Shown: positions 14,401 to 17,334 of the stretch, one piece after another
Position numbering within the stretch: position 1 is the first letter of the stretch
Layout: each line of letters opens with the position of its first letter
Source of the DNA: an uncultured Oscillochloris sp.
Lineage (GTDB): Bacteria > Chloroflexota > Chloroflexia > Chloroflexales > Chloroflexaceae
Reading direction: 5' to 3'
Assembly: GCA_903877945.1 (NCBI GenBank)
Contig: CAIRFY010000080.1
Coordinates: 1 to 17,334, forward strand
Length of the DNA: 17,334 bases
Made by a program: the position numbers and the translations under genes
The notes under the pieces: model-generated
What the model was told of the DNA's origin: nothing
The model's database searches: none
Seen by the model: the letters and a program-made list of their open reading frames with translations, nothing else

Positions 14401-15232
14401 CGAAGATCGGGATCACCCGCAGGCCGACAGCTTCCAGGGCGCGCACCACATCATTGTGGTACTGCGTACCGGTGAGGATGTGTGCGCGGAACGAGAGTAC
14501 CGCCACCGTGCCGAGGGGGGAGCGTCGGTGGGGGCGCGCCCCTTTCGCCCGCTCCTTCTCCCATTTGACAAACTCGTCCGGCTTCGCAAAGAACTTGGGC
14601 GCGTCCGGGTGAGCGAAACCCATGTTCGGCATCTCAACCGGCGCGGCCACCTGCACCTTCGCCATGCCGCAGTATTCGCGCAGGATCAGCTTGAACATGT
14701 TCGCCGCGTTGGCCACGCTACGGTTGTTCCAGTACGTGCTGACATTTGTCCAGTTGCGGAAGTCGTTCAGGCGCTTGCCGGGCAGGAAGTTCAGCAGTTT
14801 GCTGGTGATCTTCTGCAACTTCACATAACCATAGAGCGCATCTTCCTCACGGCCACCCACCAGCAGACGAGCCACGTTCTGCACCGGCTTAGGCATGCCA
14901 CCGCCCTTGAAGCCATAATTCCCGACCTTCGTCAGGCGCATCACCTCGGGCAAGCCCTCGAAGGAGAAGACCACCGGCGGGTCGTGGCGCTCAACCACCG
15001 GTAGCAGCCACTCAGACGTCTCGGTAAGCGTGATCAGGGAGGTGATCAGACAGGCGCTGCGAGCGATAATCGCCTCAATCTCAGCGGGATGACGCTCGAC
15101 ATCGCGATCCGCGAAGATGTGCAGACGAAACCCAGGAATCTCCTTGCGAACCTCGGCCTCAGCCTGGGTAAAGAAGCCCTGGCTATAGCGTTGCATACCA
15201 AGGAGGAGTACAAACTCGGTGATCTGAGCCAT
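11444..15232 (-). CDS. bchH: Magnesium-protoporphyrin chelatase subunit H (bacteriochlorophyll synthesis)
   Basis: The product is 1262 aa, the normal size. This is the porphyrin-binding subunit of Mg-chelatase. With the BchI and BchD AAA+ subunits it inserts Mg2+ into protoporphyrin IX, the committed step toward bacteriochlorophyll. Residues 1-150 match the N-terminal domain of BchH/ChlH; the rest is the CobN/Mg-chelatase fold. Conserved blocks include GMHGTAEWMPG (near 578-588), AAPGGDLIRDG and LPTGRNIHSLDPFR (about 855-880), and HSGAYPETIAQVLWGLDAIKTKGEA (near 905-930). The ATG at 15232 is preferred (GAGGG 4 nt upstream); one at 15253 is possible. Green bacteria carry several H paralogues (BchH, BchS, BchT), and sequence alone does not say which this is. 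Two coding segments (12771-12805, 12961-12992) are 7-bp repeats in a region that varies between homologues. No bchD or bchI is in the window. The gene follows a GGDEF regulator gene on the same strand. Confidence 0.93.
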   Translation of the reverse strand: MAQITEFVLLLGMQRYSQGFFTQAEAEVRKEIPGFRLHIFADRDVERHPAEIEAIIARSACLITSLITLTETSEWLLPVVERHDPPVVFSFEGLPEVMRLTKVGNYGFKGGGMPKPVQNVARLLVGGREEDALYGYVKLQKITSKLLNFLPGKRLNDFRNWTNVSTYWNNRSVANAANMFKLILREYCGMAKVQVAAPVEMPNMGFAHPDAPKFFAKPDEFVKWEKERAKGARPHRRSPLGTVAVLSFRAHILTGTQYHNDVVRALEAVGLRVIPIFVMGIESHVVVREWLTRMKVDVLINTMGFPLVGGPAGSTKAGLTASIARELLSTLDTPYIVAAPLFVQEEDDWRERGVGPLQATMLYALPEMDGAIAPVVLGGMHGSEIATVPDRLQRLATITGGFVKLRHTPNSQKKIAVVVYNYPPGQGNTATAALFDVPASLIALLDRLKAEGYDVGEYPREPATMADCIKGSIRADEPEAITAGRESFYHQFTSRQQERINDRWGAFPGDIAPAGHNAVRLGGMQIGNVYVGVQPMIGMPGDPMRLLFDKQNTPHHQYALFYKWISQIFNADAIIHLGMHGTAEWMPGVQIGVTADCWPDVLLGDTPHFYVYPINNPAEANIAKRRGYATIIGHAIPPYGRAGLYKELQGLKDLLEEFREGAGDLEDAILQKIALLNLDADLARTPGEPFADFASRAYAYLREIAQTMITDSLHILGSAPPVEQQLTLVAEALKIPRDGNPGLGDILIADCRLRIADCPQVAGYGDLLSLARSGNAAALVMRDQIEESCADFVQRVVFQAAPIEKFAAQHNLQSDIANLQSLAAHGKAMLAALRDNTQEIDYLLRGLAGGYIPAAPGGDLIRDGMAVLPTGRNIHSLDPFRVPSDSAYTRGVRIGEALIAAHRSEHSGAYPETIAQVLWGLDAIKTKGEAIGTILGLVGARPIKDGQGKIGRYQLIPLAELDRPRIDVLMTVSGIFRDTFAGTMDQLDRLVREAAAAEEPEDQNFIRKHVNAMVAEGRDWEAATARIFTQASGTYGTDVDEAIEGGAWEDRQELEDLFIKRNAYAFGGKKDGAAQPEVLRSLLGTVGRVAQEIDSVEYGLTDMQHYYGYSGALKAAAERATGHSVALSYVESFTAETKVQSLDQVLRVEYRTKLLNPKWYEGMLKHGHNGAAEIANRFTYMLGWSATTEAVDNWVYDQAAATFVLDDTMRKRLEAANPEAARNAVSRLLEASSRGLWQADEPTLDRLRELHADLEDQLEGVR
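12771..12805. repeat. 7-bp repeat (GATTGCA) inside bchH, first arm
   Basis: Five units lie in register: GATTGCA (12771), GATTGGC (12778), GATGTCA (12785), GATTGCA (12792), GATTGTG (12799). They encode NLQSDIANLQS near residues 810-821. GATTGCA is the reverse complement of TGCAATC, the unit of the second array 155 bp away, so the pair mirrors the two-armed arrays in the intergenic regions. Confidence 0.72.
12961..12992. repeat. 7-bp repeat (AATCYGC) inside bchH, second arm
   Basis: AATCTGC (12961), AATCCGC (12968), AATCTGC (12975), AATCCGC (12982) and a final AATC give 4.5 near-perfect units. On the coding strand they encode IADCRLRIADC near residues 747-758. AATCTGC is identical to the variant unit at the end of the phaA-phaB array (4951-4957), which ties the two loci to one repeat family. 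Confidence 0.85.
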
Positions 15233-15276
15233 TGCACCCTCGCTATCTATCATTCATTCTGCGGGAGAGGCTTCCC

Positions 15277-17193
15277 CTACCGATACACGCGATTCTTACC
15301 ACTGCGCTTGGCGACGTAGAGGTGACGGTCGGCGGTGGCAATCATCTGCTCGGGGCTACTATCCTGCAACTCTGCAACACCAAGGCTGATCGTCACCCGG
15401 AGCTGCGGGATCAGTGATGCCCACGGGTAGCTCTCGATGAGGGTACGGATCTGCTCCGCAACATCAGCGGCGTCGTCGAGGTCGGTATTGGGCAGCAGCA
15501 GCAGGAACTCCTCGCCGCCATAGCGGGCAACGACATCGTACTCACGGGAAGCCTGGCGCATCAGGCTGGCCACAGCGCGGAGTACATCGTTGCCGAGCAT
15601 GTGCGTATACTGATCGTTAATCAGCTTGAAGTTATCAATATCGGCCATGATCGCACAGAGCGGCTGCCCGGTCTGCACCGCCTCGGTGGAAAGATCGATG
15701 AGGCTAGAATCAACATACCGTCGATTGGCAAGCCCGGTGAGGCTATCCTCATTGGCCTCACGTTGGAGGCGCGTCGTGCGGATCTGTAGCTCACGGATCA
15801 GGTCGTTCTGACGCTGCTGATCGATCATCTCGCCAATCTCAGCACGTGGCACATAGAGCAGGAGGTGGTCGGTAAAATCGCCCAGGTTCGCACTCGCAAT
15901 CAGGACAGCGGTGGCCCCACGCGAGTGAGCCAGTTCAACAGCGGCCTCATTTTCGACAACCGCGATCAGAGGCGTAGGCGTCTCGATTGATCGCCAGAGG
16001 TTCCACACGCCCGGGTCGCCAACATTCGCAATAACCAGCACCGGTTTCGGGTGGCGGGCCAGCAGCCCTTGTGCCGCGACCATGTTGGCCGCAATCATCG
16101 GGCGGTAGCCCTGGAGCCGCACCGTCGTCGCAATCGTGGCCCGCAGCATATCGTTCGGTTCAATCAGCAGCGCCTCAGGCCGACGTCGGCCCCGCCGCTC
16201 GTTGCCAGACGAGCGTGGATTCCCCAGGCGGTGATCCATCATGTAGCTGCTGCCAGAGATCTGCTTCGCGGCTTGCCTAAGTTCAACCGCTACTTGGTTC
16301 ATATGTTCGACGCTCGTGAAGTTGCGGGTGCTCGTACTCACCACCGCAATCGAGAGACTAAGCAGACTGAACTGGCGGACGATCCCGTGGCGATCCATCC
16401 CGCGCAGGTAGCCACGCTCAAGATCGATCTCGTCATAGAGACTGCGCACCTCTTGGTCGAAGATAGCGATCAAACGTGTACACAACTCTTCAGGTGTATC
16501 GTCGAAGTGAATAATCGCAAAATCATCGCCGCCGATATGACTAACAAAATCCTCGCGGGCGGTCGCCTGACCAATCACGCTCGCCAGCTTGTGAATCGCA
16601 CGGTCGCCGCGAGCATACCCGTAGGCGTCATTAAACGCCTTAAAGTTGTCGAGGTCGATCCAAAGCAGCGAAAATTCGTGGCCCTGGCCTAGGTGCCGCT
16701 CAAGCTCGGTTTGAAGCAGCATATTGCCGGGCAGACCGGTGAGCGGACTGCGCACTGGGAGTTGTGCCGCACGCCGAATGTGGCTACGGATGCGGGCGAG
16801 CAGCACATCAATGTCGTAGGGCTTAACAATATAATCGTCTGCGCCGCTGTCAAACCCCGTCACCACATCGGACGATGTGCCGCGTGCGGTGAGAATGATC
16901 ATCGGCAAATGGGAGGTGCGCGTATCGTTACGTAGCTGCCGGATCGCCTCGAAGCCATCCATAAGCGGCATCATCAGATCGACAAGGAACAGATCCGGCG
17001 GCTGTTCCTGGGCCATTCGTACCAACTCATCGCCGTTGGTGGCAATTGATACGTCGTAACTAGCTTCTTGAAGCATTTCGCGGAGCAACAGGCAGAGCGC
17101 CGGGTCATCATCGGCAACAAGAATCCGTGCTTGGGGCATTACCGGCAGCCCTGTCTGATTAGCTAAGTCATTTAACATCGGCAGGGTGCTCAT
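15277..17193 (-). CDS. Response regulator with two GGDEF domains (REC-GGDDF-REC*-GGEEF), probable diguanylate cyclase
   Basis: The product is 638 aa. Residues 22-142 are a receiver domain with acidic pocket D28/D29, phosphoacceptor D72 (VDLMMP), T102 and K124 (KPYD). A first GGDEF domain (about 148-315) has GGDDF at 221-225 and lacks the RxxD inhibitory site (ARED at that position). Residues 339-450 resemble a second receiver with Asn390 where the acceptor Asp should be, so it is probably not phosphorylated. A canonical GGDEF domain (about 480-638) has GGEEF at 559-563 and an RxxD site (R550-D553) five residues before it, indicating product inhibition. The C-terminal domain should make c-di-GMP; the first may be regulatory. 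The protein is cytosolic. Only about 44 bp separate its stop from bchH, so the two may share a transcript. The start at 17193 has only a weak AGAAG upstream. Confidence 0.9.
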   Translation of the reverse strand: MSTLPMLNDLANQTGLPVMPQARILVADDDPALCLLLREMLQEASYDVSIATNGDELVRMAQEQPPDLFLVDLMMPLMDGFEAIRQLRNDTRTSHLPMIILTARGTSSDVVTGFDSGADDYIVKPYDIDVLLARIRSHIRRAAQLPVRSPLTGLPGNMLLQTELERHLGQGHEFSLLWIDLDNFKAFNDAYGYARGDRAIHKLASVIGQATAREDFVSHIGGDDFAIIHFDDTPEELCTRLIAIFDQEVRSLYDEIDLERGYLRGMDRHGIVRQFSLLSLSIAVVSTSTRNFTSVEHMNQVAVELRQAAKQISGSSYMMDHRLGNPRSSGNERRGRRRPEALLIEPNDMLRATIATTVRLQGYRPMIAANMVAAQGLLARHPKPVLVIANVGDPGVWNLWRSIETPTPLIAVVENEAAVELAHSRGATAVLIASANLGDFTDHLLLYVPRAEIGEMIDQQRQNDLIRELQIRTTRLQREANEDSLTGLANRRYVDSSLIDLSTEAVQTGQPLCAIMADIDNFKLINDQYTHMLGNDVLRAVASLMRQASREYDVVARYGGEEFLLLLPNTDLDDAADVAEQIRTLIESYPWASLIPQLRVTISLGVAELQDSSPEQMIATADRHLYVAKRSGKNRVYR

Positions 17194-17228
17194 GGCTTCT
17201 TATAGGCAGATCCGAGCATACGGCTACC

Positions 17229-17237
17229 AGCATACCA
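17229..17237 (-). promoter_or_regulatory. Candidate extended -10 promoter for the GGDEF-bchH transcript
   Basis: The minus strand reads TGGTATGCT (TGn plus a hexamer matching TATAAT at 4 of 6). Transcription would begin near 17222, about 29 nt before the GGDEF start. Upstream, 17245-17264 is an imperfect 20-bp palindrome of form GTG-n14-CAC centred on CGCG, next to CACGTG (17262-17267). It could be an operator, but the match is weak. Confidence 0.35.
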
Positions 17238-17295
17238 TAGTATCGTGTATCTCGCGTATTTCACGTGTGACCCCACAGGGCATGAGCAAAGTCAG

Positions 17296-17334
17296 CTCCG
17301 GCCCCCTCACCCCCTGCCCCTCTCCCTCACGGGG
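17296..17334. repeat. C/G-rich multi-hairpin repeat element, copy 3 (cut by window end)
   Basis: From CCGGCCCCCTCACCCC to the last base, the sequence is the reverse complement of the right arm of copy 2 (9616-9646), including the turn of the second hairpin, which has the copy 2 orientation. It lies about 100 bp upstream of the GGDEF gene; the rest is outside the window. The ATACTTTTCGAAT flank is not present on this side. Confidence 0.8.

Noticed and set aside
13331..15004. Long open frame (557 codons) antisense to bchH
   Set aside because: It lies wholly within the strongly conserved bchH coding sequence on the other strand; long antisense frames are expected in GC-rich genes, and its translation resembles no protein I know.

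Overview
The window looks like chromosomal DNA from a filamentous anoxygenic phototroph of the Chloroflexi (order Chloroflexales). The main reason is a full-length magnesium-chelatase H subunit of bacteriochlorophyll synthesis (bchH). It is supported by a polyhydroxyalkanoate (PHA) precursor pair (thiolase plus SDR reductase), a very long MalT-type ATPase/TPR/BTAD regulator, and a secreted Thr/Pro-rich protein ending in a YLPIIRR-like tail of the kind I associate with Chloroflexi exported proteins. The genus cannot be fixed from the sequence alone. No phage, transposase, CRISPR or defence genes are visible.

Layout: 190-2595 (+) secreted surface protein, closed by a strong hairpin; 2810-3358 (-) GNAT acetyltransferase; 3631-4818 (+) acetyl-CoA acetyltransferase; 4984-5727 (+) acetoacetyl-CoA reductase; 5828-6124 (-) small phasin-like protein; 6221-9502 (+) BTAD regulator; 9680-11179 (-) membrane PAS histidine kinase; 11346-11421 (+) tRNA-Arg(CCU); 11444-15232 (-) bchH; 15277-17193 (-) response regulator with two GGDEF domains. 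The last two are co-directional with a gap of about 44 bp, so a c-di-GMP-type regulator and bchH may be co-transcribed. The thiolase and reductase supply (R)-3-hydroxybutyryl-CoA for PHA, and the convergent small protein would fit a granule-surface role; no PHA synthase is in the window.

The most unusual content is repetitive. (1) Tandem arrays with an exact 7-bp period occur at six places, with at least four unrelated unit sequences. Several are paired with an inverted complementary arm, and three lie in-frame inside coding sequence (two in bchH, one in the BTAD regulator). (2) A roughly 120-bp C/G-rich multi-hairpin element is present in two full copies, both between convergent genes, plus a third copy cut by the window end. 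One 25-bp hairpin in copy 1 is the exact reverse complement of its counterpart in copy 2. (3) Several promoters that can be proposed by eye share an extended -10 (TGn-TAnnnT) and mostly lack a good -35.

Every intergenic stretch is shorter than 300 bp. All calls are by eye from sequence and family knowledge; no database search was possible.
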